This document shows positions 47,271 to 60,331 of a stretch of DNA of 64,000 nt, piece by piece (position 1 is the stretch's first letter; each line of letters opens with the position of its first letter). The notes under the pieces are model-generated. The model had not been told where the DNA came from. It made no database searches and saw nothing but the letters and a program-made list of their open reading frames with translations. This DNA comes from Paraspadella gotoi (taxonomy: Eukaryota > Chaetognatha): NCBI GenBank assembly GCA_051294375.1, contig CM119265.1, forward strand, positions 8,254,772 to 8,318,771, in the 5' to 3' direction. Both the position numbers and the translations under genes were made by a program.

Positions 47271-48059
47271 CGTCGCTTTTTATTGCTTTTAATTTCGAAG
47301 GTGGCTTAACCCCGTTGGCTTTAGCGCGGAACAGGCATCGGGGAAGAAAAGGGCGGCGCGGACCACAATCACAGGAAAGTTAAAAAAAAAATCTGATTTT
47401 AAAAAACACGGAAAATAAGAAAGCGTTAGGAGTCGGAAACGCTTGGCGGTGATTACAAATAAACAATATTTTCACTAGCTAATAATAGGATTATCTTTGC
47501 AACAGAGATTCATTATGACTGGCTCTTAATCCCTCATGATATGGGTAAGAAAAAAGGACCATTGATGAATTGTATTTGATGAAATCAAAATGTGTTATTA
47601 TCTCCCGTACCGAAATGCACTGTCTCAGCGCAGACTAGTGACGGTTTTCAGTCGCAGATTAATGTACGTAGACAGTTCATGATTAAAGAAGTCACAGAAT
47701 TCCTCATTCTTTTCACAAGAATAAGAAACTTCGGTCCTGCCCATAATGTGACTCCGGTTAAATAAAATGCACGCATTTTAGTTAATTAATCAAACTAATT
47801 TAAAAAGCATTATCTTAATATAGAAATTTTAAGGAAATTTCTTTCAACTTCAGGATTAAAAATGAATACCGCGGGCTTTCAGGCAAATCTTAATTCGTGT
47901 TTCTCCCTCTTGCAGTGGGCAACCGATAATGCAAAGAAAATAAAAAAGCAAAAATAAATTCATTCACAAAAGAGAAGCTATCACGCATTACAGTTTCTTT
48001 TTTAAAAAGAAATATTTGCGAAGGGATAAAAAATTTTTGGTCTAGTCAATCCGAAGATG
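47271..48059. other. Intergenic, AT-rich
   Basis: No gene or repeat recognised. Confidence 0.5.
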
Positions 48060-49769
48060 TCACTCGACACCATGAGCAAATATCATTACTAGGCCCGGCT
48101 CCAAAATCATATCGGGACCCATATGTCGGTTGTCACAAGCAGTAATGACGACGGCTTGTTTTCCGGGGATACGCTTTGGGACATAGTTTTCGTAATTTCG
48201 ACGGTTGAGTTGCCGCGTCTCCAGAGTATTCAGCCGCGACGGCCATTTCCGCTCATGGGCGTTTTCCATCAGTTCCATAGCGATCGTCGAAGGGCATCCG
48301 CTGTCGAGAAGGGCGCGCTTCACGACCGCTTGAAGCGTCGTGTCGGGCGTCGATATCATTCCGCCCCAACGAGTCACTCTTGAAAATAGGATGAGGATTT
48401 AAGGGAAAGATTAGGAAGGTCACAAGGAAAAGTGTTTCAATCCAGACACTCACCGCGCCGGACGAAGCGACGCCACCCAATCCATAAGATCTTGGTTCAT
48501 GGAAGAACTCAACGAGTTCGCTTCGGCCGCAGCGGAAGTTGCGGCGGCGGCGCCGGCACCGGCCTGGTTCGACAGTTGCATGATTAGCGCCGCGTCGGAG
48601 GCGTTGTGACCCGAGGCCATCGTAGCGATGGTCATGATAACCTCGTTATCGTCGCTCGTACTGGGAAATTAAGAAATATAAATTAAACTTTTCTAAGTTG
48701 ACAAGATAACAACAAGAGAAACCTGGTGTTGTGAGGAGACATGGGCGATCTGATGGAGAGAGGAGACGATTCCGTGTTCATGGGCATCACCGCCGAAGAA
48801 GAAGATCGCGACTCGAAACTGAAGAAAGGAAAAGCGATGAGTCAGACCTCGTTGAAGACGAAGCAGTCAACGTCAATCGCCTTCATACAGAGTGGGAAGA
48901 GTCTGTCCGCGGGGAAGGAGATTTTGAACGGTATCGCGAATGATGTCGAGGTTGCGTCTCATGTCCGAATTGAGGAGTTTTTGTTCTCCGAGTTCTTGCT
49001 ACGGAGATGACAAAGTAAGAACGATTTTAACGTACCGTACATTACTGCATAGCAAAGTTAGTTGTAAAGAACCTGCATCATCGATATTCTATTTTGTTGT
49101 TGCTGCAAGAGAAGCCTCATTTCTCTCACACAGTTGTGCTCCTTAAGCTCGTCTTTCGGAATCACGATGCCGCAACCCTGTTCAGAAAATTAGTTACTTT
49201 TAGATTGCTCAGTTAATCTAAAATGACGAGGCGATTATAACGCTTGAATAGTTAACTGACTTGGGGGCAGGGAACTGGCCGCTTCGGGTTAAACTCGCAC
49301 TCTGAGACGTGAATTTCCAAACGATCGAGCTTCACAGTTTGCTTGGTGAAAAAAAAGTAACCAAAATAACTACACGTGTAGAAAAATAGGATGTAAATTT
49401 ACTTTACTGACCTGACAACCGTATTTAAAATTCTCGCAAGAAATATCCAATCGAGAAAGCAGATTCCGTAAAATTCTCGGGACTGGCTTTAAGTGACATA
49501 TGACTAGACGTTGACGGTCTACGGGACAAGTGGCCTGTCGAGTAAGCCATTCTGAGAAAAACAAAAATAAAACCTTTTCTAAAAAAAAAAAAAAAAACTA
49601 AAAAAAACCATCAGCGATCGCGCATCGTACAACAACCTTGTATACAGCCCATGCAAAACGCGTGTTCGCACTCTGGCGCCTGTAGCGGATCTTCCAACAC
49701 CCCGCTACAGATTGGACACAAAAGTTCTTCGTCCACTTCGCCCAAAAAACGGGCAACGTCATACCCCAT
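48060..49769 (-). CDS. RNF41: E3 ubiquitin ligase NRDP1 (RNF41)
   Basis: RING ligase that targets ErbB receptors, Parkin, BRUCE and others in mammals; fly orthologue is elgi. About eight exons. MGYDVARFLGEVDEELLCPI opens the protein; the RING (CPICSGVLEDPLQAPECEHA, FCMGC, CPVDRQRLV) is followed by LKPVPRILRNLLSRLDISCE, a TRAF-type zinc region (CEFNPKRPVPCPQGCGIVIP, DELKEHNC) and a short coiled coil (LLLQQQQNRI). The C-terminal substrate-binding domain has VTRWGGMISTPDTTLQAVVK, NAHERKWPSRLNTLETRQLN and KRIPGKQAVVITACDNRHMG with PGLVMIFAHGVE-stop. Between coiled coil and C-terminal domain is a Ser/Ala-rich insertion of about 80 residues with no counterpart in vertebrates. Confidence 0.95.
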
Positions 49770-49872
49770 GATGGTTTAAGTGATCGTCTAAGTAAAACCT
49801 CTGCCAAAAGAAAAAAGTCAAACCCACCCAGATTTTAACTCCGTCCGCGAATGAGTTTAGCAAATAAGGATA

Positions 49873-50520
49873 AGGATCGTCGCAATCGCAAGGGGCAAGA
49901 TAGCTTATTTTTTAAATGAATGGATAATTTTTACAGGCTTCATATTAGAAAATGCTCTTTCGCTTTTTCGAACCGAGTATCGGTTCTGACCAAATCACTG
50001 AACCAAATTTGATACGATTTTTCGTGCAGTAAAAAAAAGGTAAATTTTTTCGTGGGATCATTTTGCATTAATGTCTTAACTTTGTAAAAAAAAACATGTT
50101 AAAACTAATTTTCTAAAATTTAAATTGATTTTTCTTCTTTTGAACATTGTTAGTCCATCATTTTAGAACAAATTTTTGCTCCCCTAACGAAAGCTGGCAT
50201 GAACATCCTTTGTTCATTATCTTGGAAATAGAGCAAAAATTCGTTTTTCACAAAATTTACTTTTCTGCACAAATAGAAGTTTCTGCAACTGTTCAGGATT
50301 AATTTTTTTTATAAATTTGAAAAAAAATTGTTAATTTTTTGCCCACCTGGGCTGACCTTTTTAGGGCCCATATATCGAAAAAAAAGTATTTTCTCATATG
50401 AAGCCTTCTGTATATTGGTTGTACCAATTTCATAGCAAAAATCTGGACCTATGACAAACTTTGATACTCAAAAAATCAAATTTCATACAGGAAGACAAAG
50501 TTTTATAAATAACAAACGAC
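49873..50520. repeat. Nested R1-in-R2 insertion
   Basis: An R2 copy starts AAGGATCGTCGCAATCGCA at 49873 and resumes AAAATCTGGACCTATGACAA at about 50440. Between them an R1 end (49889-49936 and 50410-50434, plus orientation) is itself split by about 470 bp of AT-rich sequence (49937-50409). This gives three nested layers. Confidence 0.65.
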
Positions 50521-50690
50521 TTAATATATAGATTTTTTAAAAAATATTAGTGATTCGACGCACATATTCAACAATAATAATTACAAGCGATAGCGACGAT
50601 AAAAAGAACTTGACAAACAGAATAACAAAATCAATTCGAAGCCTAATAAAGACAACTCGATGCTATGGGAATCTACACTCCCAAAAGCAC

Positions 50691-51616
<926 letters not shown>

Positions 51617-54112
51617 TTATGCACTGGCGATCAGCGAAGTTTGCTGACTGAGAAGCGCCAGAGAATGTTCCGTTGAAAGCTTGTGAATCCCGAACTCGGC
51701 GAGAGAGTCGCGAGCGCCCTCCCCGCCGTCAGAACCTAACAGACCACCGGCGTTGGAGGCGTTGCGGAACGAAACTATCGTATCTTTCAAAAGACGCGCC
51801 GACCCCAGCGGCAGCGTCAAAAGGGTGAAGGCCTCCTTGACCTCCTTAAAGTAGTTTTCTGGTTTGGCCGTGAATTCGGCGAAGACGGGAAACAAGTTGC
51901 GCTCCATGTCGTACTTGAGCTGCGCCGCGCCGCCTTCGCTAAAATGATTGGGGAGGATGACTTCCTCATAAATGTACTTGTTCAAGTCCCTAGCGATACG
52001 CTGCCAGATTAGGGTCATGTTGGGGGGAGACAGATAGAGGCCGAGTATGTGAAATCGTGATTTGAGGATGAGAAGCATTTCGCACGCGGAAGACGAGAGG
52101 TTTGGGGAGACCCAGTCGGAAGTTGGAGGAATCTGCAACCACTTTTCCTTTTTGTAGGCTTGAGACCGGGATTTGACTTCGATCATGACCGCATAGACGA
52201 TGTCTTTAAGCATCGTCTTACGAAGATGATCGTATGTTTGTATGATTTTGTCAAAAATGCTCTTGGCCGTCCCGTCAGAGGGATCCGCTGCAGTAGGATC
52301 AAAGAGTAGTTTGTCTTTCAAAATTTCGCCCGACAAATCGCTGACTTTCAAGCGTTCCGAGAAAAGGGACAACGCAGAAAAAGTGTAGCTTTTGCTAGTT
52401 TCCAAGGCTGACACACTTACGTCAGTAACAGTGGCCGTGTTAGTCGTCATTTCTACCGGAACGACGCTGGTATCGGCCACCATAGAGGCGTACTGTTCAT
52501 TGTACCAGCTCAGTTGAATGTAGTGGGGATGCTCGCGCCAGTCTTGCAAAACGGTGAGAACGTAGTGAATTCCGTTGAGAACTGAAGTAAACTTGATGCC
52601 CATTGGGTTTCCCTTTTCCCCGCCCTTCACTTGCGTCATTCGGAGGTGAAAATCTTCCAAGAGATTAAGTTGCAGCTCAAGAAAGTGAAGTTTCGGCAAA
52701 GGCCCAGGTAGCATGACGCTCCGCTCCTTGAGGACGTGAAGCTGAGTCACGAAACTCTCGGTGCATTCGGGAACTCGTAAACAGGTGCCGTCATCGCTCG
52801 CCGAGAAGAGGAGAGCGTCGGCCGACGCGTCCGTTAGCACAGTCTGTGGTGACTTCCAAGCGGAGGGCGACGCCAGCATCGAGTCTATTCGCTCCTGGGC
52901 GAATTTCTTCTCCACGGTGATCCATCGCTGAAAGGCTTTTTCCTCGCAGAGAATATGGAGGACAGAAGGAAATACGGAAGGATAGTCGTAACCTTCCACG
53001 AGGGAACGATGAAAGAAGAGCGCCTCGTTGACGGTGTGACAGAAGAGGGATTCGTCGTAGAGCAATTCCGGAATGTCGGACTGGAGCTTCTCCATCACCA
53101 TGAGCGACATGCCGCGGATAAACTCCGCTTTGGCTTTGATGCGAGTTCTGCTGATCCGATCAAAGGCCGGTTGTATTATCTCGTCGAAAGTGTTTGCGTG
53201 GACACTTAGCCAGGAGAGCGCTTGGCTAAAATACCATTCCGGTTTGCTCAGATTATTGGTCGGCCGGTCACCGAAAAAGTGAAATTTAAATCTTTTCTTA
53301 AGAGGATTCAGTACGAATTGCATGGGGAGCGAGAAGGGTTCCAACGAACAGCCGAAAACCGACAACTTGTGCAGCATCGTTTTCGGGAGGCCGCAAGACA
53401 CGCCGAAGGAAGCCGGTAGCTGTACGTTTAACAATTGCGACAAAACTGTTTCGAAACTCGCTCTGTTTGCTGGCGAAACGTTTGTAACCGTCTGACCGGG
53501 GTTAGACGGACCCTCCACCACCGGATAGCCAAGAATTTTTAAATTCTTTTCCAATACCTGCGCTAGTTTTTCTTTGATGATGTCGTACCAATACAGGACA
53601 GTATCTCTAGCAAAATTGTAGAGAAAATAACACGATGTCGAGGAGAGGTGTTGACTCAAATCGACGAGTTCGGAAAAGGCATCAACGCCCGAAGTCATCG
53701 ATCCGGCTAAGAGCGAAGTTTGAATACTCGCGCTGATTTCTTCCACCTTCATTATCCAATGTAAGTATGAGAGATATTTTTCGACGTGTTGAATTTCGCG
53801 CGTTCTACCCTGCAAGCTGGGAAGCAATGGCAAGCATTTTTCCAGGTGTTGCTCGGTTCGTTGGTGAAGATATTCGCATTGATTGATGAGTTCCGCAATA
53901 GATTTCTCCGCGTCTTTTCCTTCGCTAACGGCCGAATTGATTTTGGTTGGAATCTCCTGATTTGCCAATGCCACCTGCTTTGAAAGCTGATCTCTTTGTT
54001 TTTCGAGTTCCGCTCGCAGTTTCTCTATCTTGGAAAAGGATTTGAGATCTTTTCCCAAGTTTCGGTTTATAAAGGCAATGGCCTCTCCTTTGGCGGAAGA
54101 GTTGGACTCCAT
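51617..54112 (-). CDS. RINT1: RINT1/Tip20-family vesicle-tethering protein
   Basis: Subunit of the NRZ/Dsl1 tethering complex (with ZW10 and NAG) at the ER, acting in Golgi-to-ER traffic; human RINT1 also binds Rad50. Intronless, 831 residues (human 792). Helical N-terminal coiled coil (KIEKLRAELEKQRDQLSKQV), then LEKCLPLLPSLQGRTREIQH and VEKYLSYLHWIMKVEEISAS, typical of the family; the RINT1 C-terminal domain includes KPEWYFSQALSWLSVHANTF, YPSVFPSVLHILCEEKAFQR and LKYDMERNLFPVFAEFTAKP. No membrane segment. Start is the first Met. Lacking introns, it is one of two long single-exon genes here (with QTRT2). Confidence 0.9.
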   Translation of the reverse strand: MESNSSAKGEAIAFINRNLGKDLKSFSKIEKLRAELEKQRDQLSKQVALANQEIPTKINSAVSEGKDAEKSIAELINQCEYLHQRTEQHLEKCLPLLPSLQGRTREIQHVEKYLSYLHWIMKVEEISASIQTSLLAGSMTSGVDAFSELVDLSQHLSSTSCYFLYNFARDTVLYWYDIIKEKLAQVLEKNLKILGYPVVEGPSNPGQTVTNVSPANRASFETVLSQLLNVQLPASFGVSCGLPKTMLHKLSVFGCSLEPFSLPMQFVLNPLKKRFKFHFFGDRPTNNLSKPEWYFSQALSWLSVHANTFDEIIQPAFDRISRTRIKAKAEFIRGMSLMVMEKLQSDIPELLYDESLFCHTVNEALFFHRSLVEGYDYPSVFPSVLHILCEEKAFQRWITVEKKFAQERIDSMLASPSAWKSPQTVLTDASADALLFSASDDGTCLRVPECTESFVTQLHVLKERSVMLPGPLPKLHFLELQLNLLEDFHLRMTQVKGGEKGNPMGIKFTSVLNGIHYVLTVLQDWREHPHYIQLSWYNEQYASMVADTSVVPVEMTTNTATVTDVSVSALETSKSYTFSALSLFSERLKVSDLSGEILKDKLLFDPTAADPSDGTAKSIFDKIIQTYDHLRKTMLKDIVYAVMIEVKSRSQAYKKEKWLQIPPTSDWVSPNLSSSACEMLLILKSRFHILGLYLSPPNMTLIWQRIARDLNKYIYEEVILPNHFSEGGAAQLKYDMERNLFPVFAEFTAKPENYFKEVKEAFTLLTLPLGSARLLKDTIVSFRNASNAGGLLGSDGGEGARDSLAEFGIHKLSTEHSLALLSQQTSLIASA

Positions 54113-54437
54113 GTTTGCATAGGCAATCTTTAAGAAGAGTTAACAAGAAAACGATAGCGAATTTAATTGATAAATACAATCAAATCACAGTAATCAAACG
54201 TCACGGTTCCCTAGACACCCCGTAAAAGAAAATAGAAATAACCCATTTTTGAAACACAAAAAAAAAATGAAAAATATAATGTTTTTACTACATCGTAGTG
54301 AAGTCGAAAAATTCTGACCCAAGAAAGTTTTTATTTTAATTGAATTTTAAAGTTTTGTTATAATTTTTCATACAAAATAATGAGAATAGCAGCACCATGA
54401 ACTGCTACGAATTGGATAAATTAACTAAGCATCGAGT

Positions 54438-57205
54438 TCAGGTGCCTGAATCTTGTGGTTCTAAAATATTCTCCTGCGTTTCAACGACAGTTTCTTGCGT
54501 AATCACTTCCGTTTGCGGCGTTTCAAAAATCGTCTCCTCCGTTCCATCATTTCCCTCTGAAGTTTCCCGCGTTACCGCTTCGTTTTCAAGAATTTGTTTC
54601 ACTTCTGTCTCTTGGTTTTCGTTTCGAACCAAGCCGCCCATTCCCTGTCCGCTCGCTTCCTCTTCGCTTCCAAAGAGCAAGGGGGAATCGTCAAACAAAT
54701 TCGGCGACACTGACTCTTGACTTTCACTCATCTCTTTCTCCACCCACTCCATCAGAAAAGATATCAAATTCTTCTTTGAAAATTTGCCGGTGTCGACGTC
54801 GGCGGAACCGAAGAGGCTGTCGACCTCGATAAAGAACTTGAACAAAGTGCCCACAGTGACGTCGTTTTCCGTCAAGAAAGAGTGCACCTTGTGCAGGTCG
54901 CGCGCAAGCTGGACGTCGCCAAAGGTGAAGTAGGCCAGGTCCCTCCCCGTCTCCGCGGCGGCCATCATCTGGATGAGACTCTTTAGGTAAGGATCGCCGC
55001 CAAAGGCTCCGCATCCCCAGTTTCCCGTGGCGACGGCGCTAAGGTTACTCGTGTCGACACCAGGGCGGACGAAAGCGGCATATGCCTTGTTCAACTCTCT
55101 CTTGACGCACTTAAGGGCGTATTGACGGGAGGACCAGTTAAATCGCAGGGCATCCATGGCGACGACTTCCGTGCTTAGTCGGCCCCAGGCGTCGCGTCGC
55201 GTTCGATCCTGAAAATTCCCGCGCCATTCAAAAGTGTCCGCATAACCGACGTAGTTGGAGTATCTTTCGGCGCCGATGACGATAAGGCACTCGTCACCGT
55301 CCAATTCCTCAGCCACCAACTGACTGACGATGAGTTCTGGACACATAAGGAACCTGATCTCCTCTTGGACGCAGCCTTCCCCGAGGGTCCCGCCCCCTAA
55401 GTACTTGTTGGCAAAGTCGACCTGGAGAAGACCGTCCGCGCCTTCGATCGTCCCTTCTGAATGGGGAAGAGTAAAAACAAATATTTGATTGAGTTAATTA
55501 AATTCCACATAAAGTCAAATGAAACCCACCGGCAGAAACATACAAACGCGGAATTCGCTTTTCACTCTCCTTCCACTCGGGCGTCTGCGTGACCTTCTGA
55601 CGAATGAAAGTGATAGTCCCCGTCGGCTCCCTATCCGTAACCCTCTCAAAGTAGTGAAGCAGGGCTCGAAGTTTCTCGCACTTTCCCCTGGAGTTCCATT
55701 CGTCGAAAAGTCGGTTAAAGTTGATCTCGGGAAACGAGGCGAACTCGCTGGCGCGGTGCTGCGAATTTCGGCGAGGAAAGGTGCAGAAGAAAGCGTTGGC
55801 AAGCAGCGCCGCGCACTGGCGCTGGGTGAGAGTTAGACGCCGATTTCCCGCCGCGTCGAGTTTGCGTAGGAGCGGCGGCGGGGTGGTACAGACCTCGGGA
55901 AGAGAGAGGCATAGGGCGATCATCTTGGGCATAAGGGTTTGGAAGAGGGAGCGAGACTCTTCCCGCGTCAGCCTCTCGCCAAAGTAAGAGTGAAGAGAGC
56001 GAAAATTCCAACGGTCTTTGTAATGTGGATTGTAGTAGAGGATAGCTTCTTTCAGATCAAAGCTGGAGCAAAAGTTGTCGCTGAGGGACCCGACGATAAG
56101 CTCCCAACGACTTTGAAGGCCCGACTTAGTGGGGCACAAGTTTTTAGGGGAGCACGGCATGCGGACATGGTATGAATCCCACTGGTCCGAGTATTTGGAG
56201 GGAAACGGACGCGGGGGTTCGCCTTAAAAGGGGAGGAAGATTTGGGCGAATAAAGCTTTCATTATGTGATGATGTAGGTAGAACTCTCCCTGTCTCTCTC
56301 TTTCTCTCTCTCTTTTCTGAGGTTTAAACATCCCTTTACCTTGACGTATATGTGGACGGAACATGATGAAATGAGATCGGGATTCGGGCCTTAATTCTCC
56401 CAAGGGCGCGCTGCATTCCGGTGTCCTTAGGAGATCCGTCAGCGGCGTTCCGAACGTCTTCTGCGACAGAGATCCCTGCCTTAAGGAAGGTAAACTAAGG
56501 AATAATTCATACGCCCAGAGGTTAAGCATGAGCGAGCCGTCGGCACCTGTTATCCGTTTCGATCTCGAAGTCGGCCATGTCTGGTCCAGAGGAGAAATCG
56601 GTCTCTACGACCTTCGGGCTTTCCAAAAGCGGAGGGGAATTGTCGTCGTCGTCTTCGTCTTCGCGCGGGGGCGACTGGGGCTCCTCGTCCGAATCGCACA
56701 TATCGATCACCACGTGCTTCGTCAACGAGTCCTTCGAAGGCCCGGCTATCTCAGCTTCCGGCGCCGTCGCGTTGGACGAACACGCGCCAGCGACGGATGG
56801 GGCCTCAAGAGTAACAGAGTCAAGGGCTTCCGGCGCGCCGTCCCTCGGTTTAGAGATGGGCGTCTTTGTAGCGTCGGCGTTCATGGCGACGCGAGAAAGA
56901 AAAAATTTTTCAAGATTTGTCTGTTTGAGGCAATTAGAAGCGAGAGGCCCGTGCTTGGACGAGTCGCGCTTGAAGCTCTTGGCTAGATTGGCGCGCTTCG
57001 TCTCCAAAGAGGGCGGCGACAACGTCTTCATGGTGGACGAAATCGCGGAGAGCGGACATCCCTCGGGGGCAAAGACGAAAGCGCCGCGCCCACTGCGCGC
57101 AGAGGGGATGAGAAATCGCGAGGTAGCAAAAAGAAGTGTGGTTGAAGACGATGAGACACAGAAAGGTTGGTTGGGTTTGGCGTAGCCAGGGAAAAAGGAT
57201 AACAT
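54438..57205 (-). CDS. PARG: Poly(ADP-ribose) glycohydrolase
   Basis: Removes poly(ADP-ribose) chains. Four or more exons. The N-terminal region (56547-57205) is disordered and carries LKQTNLEKFFLSRV, a canonical PCNA-binding box (QxxLxxFF). The catalytic part follows: PPRPFPSKYSDQWDSYHVRM, PCSPKNLCP, SRWELI, LLANAFFCTFPRRN, INFNRLFDEW, then the signature GGG-seven residues-QEE in YLGGGTLGEGCVQEEIRFLM, and TGNWGCGAFGGDPYLKSLIQ. The tail is acidic. The exon 2 acceptor was taken as TTAAG|GCAGGG because the next AG gives a stop. Frame is open from 57205; MKTLSPPSLETKR at 57031 is an alternative start, and the longer form begins MLSFFPGYAK. Confidence 0.95.
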
Positions 57206-58186
57206 GGAATTGAAAGAGAGGAATTAAAATTCGTCTGATTCTAACGAAAGAGAAAACCTGATAGGAGGAAGAGGATCACGTGACCGGGACAGAAGTAGAA
57301 AGAACGAGACGAGCAGAAACATGTGAACATTGTTTAGTCGGGAGGAACGCCGTCACAGCCCAGCCAAAACCGGGGCCTTCCTTCACCTTTTATACGCATA
57401 TCTTCACCGTTCGCGACTTCAAATTAATAGATTATTCAACACGGCAACATATCTTGTTAAAAGATAAAAATTTCAGGTATTTTTAGATGAATAAGTAAAA
57501 TGCGGTATAAACGCGCGACTTCGTTATTTTATAATTGTAAAATTATATTGGGAGATCCAGCTTTTTGGGACTGAATTAACAATTGCGTTTGGATGGGTAT
57601 TCATTGGGAATGCTGCTATTCTTAACATTATTTTTGCTGTCAGAAAATCCACAGTTCTGGAAAAGATGCGCGAGACATCCTGCTTCTCTAATCTCTATCC
57701 TACATTTTTATTATTTGGGGGGATTGTAGGAAAAAAAACTGAGCGGTTAAAAATTTAGAAATTATCATCTTCATCTTGATTTTCGCTAAAATTTATCAAA
57801 ATTTTGTATAGAACCGGGGTAAAAAAATATGATATGTTATGCAAAAAGCATCTATTGCACGAGTTGCTGCTAGAATTTCCAGACATTTTCAACATCGATT
57901 GAAAGTAAAATTAACCTAATTTCGAAATATAATCTTTTTTTCTGTTATCCTAAACCGTTTTTTTACTGTAAGTACTTGTAGTCCCAATAATGCTGGACCT
58001 CCCTTTATTGATAGATTTAATCATACGTAAATACCAAACAAGCTTCATAAAAATCATTTCTGTATCTCATACGTATATAAAAATTTGAATCGGAATATTT
58101 AACATTTTTCGGCAGATCGACTTTTTCTTATCAACAAGCCTTTTTGGGTCAGCATCTTTTCTAATTTAATACGCAAATGGTCACTC
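57206..58186. other. Intergenic, becoming AT-rich
   Basis: PARG upstream region, then AT-rich sequence without gene or repeat that I can identify. Confidence 0.5.
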
Positions 58187-58665
58187 TTGCATAACTACTG
58201 ACAGGACTAGAAAAAACAAAACAATTTTACTTTTTTATGGGGTGAAGTATTCACAAGAAATAGAGAAAAACATTATTTGATATTTTTTGTAATTGATGCA
58301 TAAGCCATACATGTAATCATATCTGTTTGGAATCCGGTTGGTCCATTCTATTAGTCAAATTTTTATGTGTTGAGCTGTTACAGAAAATTTATATAGTGAA
58401 TACTTCACCCCATAAAAAAGTAAAATTGTTTTGTTTCTCTAATGTTTTTCTTGCATAACTACTGACAGGACTAGAAAAAACAAAACAATTTTACTTTTTT
58501 ATGGGGTGAAGTATTCACTATATAAATTTTCTGTAACAGCTCAACACATAAAAATTTGACTAATAGAATGGACCAACCGGATTCCAAACAGATATGATTA
58601 CATGTATGGCTTATGCATCAATTACAAAAAATATCAAATAATGTTTTTCTCTATTTCCACAATTT
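58187..58665. repeat. Foldback repeat with direct-repeat flanks
   Basis: CTTGCATAACTACTGACAGG and TTTTACTTTTTTATGGGGTG appear at 58187-58255 and again at 58451-58518 in the same direction. The interval 58228-58440 is also the inverted copy of 58470-58660 (GTGAATACTTCACCCCATAA against its complement). Arms of about 200 bp, no coding content. Confidence 0.8.
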
Positions 58666-60006
58666 CACTTTTCCTGGTTAGTTCTGACAACTGGTTATTA
58701 AAAAAATTAAAAGACTTAAAATCCAGGGAAAGGAATCAAAATTAAGTCCCTGTAGACTTAAAATTGAACTTAACTAATCATAAGAATAAAATCGATAAGA
58801 TTTGCCTTAGGGGTTACAACCTTTTACTTGAAAAAAATTATAGCCCTCCTTTAAAAACAACCGCTGACAAATTCACACTAAAAAAAAAAAGCATTAACAT
58901 TTTTCTGATCCTGCCTGGATTTAAACGCGTAGCATTCTAATTTAACTTTATATCTGTGGCTGCGTGTCTTCCACTTTCTAATTTTATAAATTTTTTTTCA
59001 ATCCTAGTTAAACTTTCTTTAATTATTAATTTTTAGTCAGCGTTGAAAAATTTTACAGAAAAATCTCAGAATCAACTAATTCAAATTTCAAACTTGAATG
59101 CACAATTGATTATTAGCCAAAACTAGTCAAATAACTAAATTAATAATTTTCTCCAGTTTTAAACTGTTTCTACTGTTTTCATTTTAATCTGTATGATATA
59201 ATGATAATTTTCAGAAAAATATATAATTTTTTTATATATATTATTATATTATTATTATATTTTCTATATATTCTATAAATTTATTCTATTTTCTATAAAA
59301 GGGAATGGCAAATACTAACGTCTGATCTGACTTATTATTCAAAAGTTTAAACGAGGACCGATCTGTCTTACTTTCGTCGCCTGGGCCGGCAAAGAAACTC
59401 GTCCTACTTTTTCAGCTGATCCCAGTGGCGAGTAGCCAGACGATTCAATCAACCTTTCAACTTCTCCATTCTTATCTTTCTTTTTTCTCGTGGGGGAGAA
59501 GTAGTAACTAAAACTTTAATAAGGTTACTCTGTTTTTTTTTATAAATATATCCAGAAAACCAGAATTTTGTTGGATCGATTTCGGAGTTTCGCGCGTTTC
59601 AGATCACTTTAACAACTTGCTTGGTTCAATCTTAAGATCGACGCGTTAAGGACATCCGTACTAAAATAACGAACTTATCAACTTCTAAAATCGATCAAAA
59701 GACAGACAAAATCATTTTTGTTCTAGTGTTGATTCACTTATGCTGGCCGGCAAAAAAAAAAACGAACAAAAAATCGTTAAATTAAAAAACGTGAAATCAC
59801 CTTACTATTTATTGTATGCAAAAAACAAAATTACCTGTTTCCCTATCTTTTATTTTTATATTTTTTAATATTAATATCAAGGTTTTAATATTTAATTTAT
59901 ATTATTTAATTACATGTATATAGTTTTTTTTTAATTTTTCTACTTATCTTTATATCTAATATTTTATTTTTGGGAGGGGTATTAATGGTATTAATGGTTG
60001 CATCTA
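58666..60006. other. AT-rich gene-poor stretch
   Basis: No gene, RNA or clear repeat. Runs of TATA and A/T only, with a more GC-containing patch at 59340-59470 that has no open frame. Confidence 0.5.
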
Positions 60007-60331
60007 TGAAATTGGTACAACCAATATAATAATTATCCTATGGAGGACGAAAATCCACCAACCGTTCATCAGCGGCCATTGGTGCCGGAGGCAAGTCATT
60101 CGCCTCCCAACCCAAAGGTCCGGGGTTCTAGCCCGGTGGTCGCCTAGCAGTTAAGAGGGACGGGGCGCTTAACCCGCCTGTAACTCGGTGTTACAGCCTG
60201 ATCCGAAGCTCAGGGACTGCTTATATCGAACGGTTCTGTCACTAACACATGACAAATATCACTGTCTCTTCAATCCATTCATTTAATAAATAAGCTCTCT
60301 TGCCCCTGACTTTGGACTATATAACACAAGG
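60007..60331 (-). repeat. R1 copy split by a SINE-A insertion
   Basis: The terminus ATGAAATTGGTACAACCAAT lies at 60007 and the continuation TTCATTTAATAAATAAGCTC to CCTGACTTTGGAC at 60280-60331. The break falls at AATTATCC/ATCCATTCATT, so the flanks show a 4-base ATCC repeat. Confidence 0.75.
60045..60270 (+). repeat. SINE-A, copy 2, inserted in R1
   Basis: Same unit as 3707-3915 with A-box-like GGTGCCGGAGG and B-box-like GGTTCTAGCCC (60124-60134). It has a CGCCTGTAACTCG segment missing from copy 1. Confidence 0.8.
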
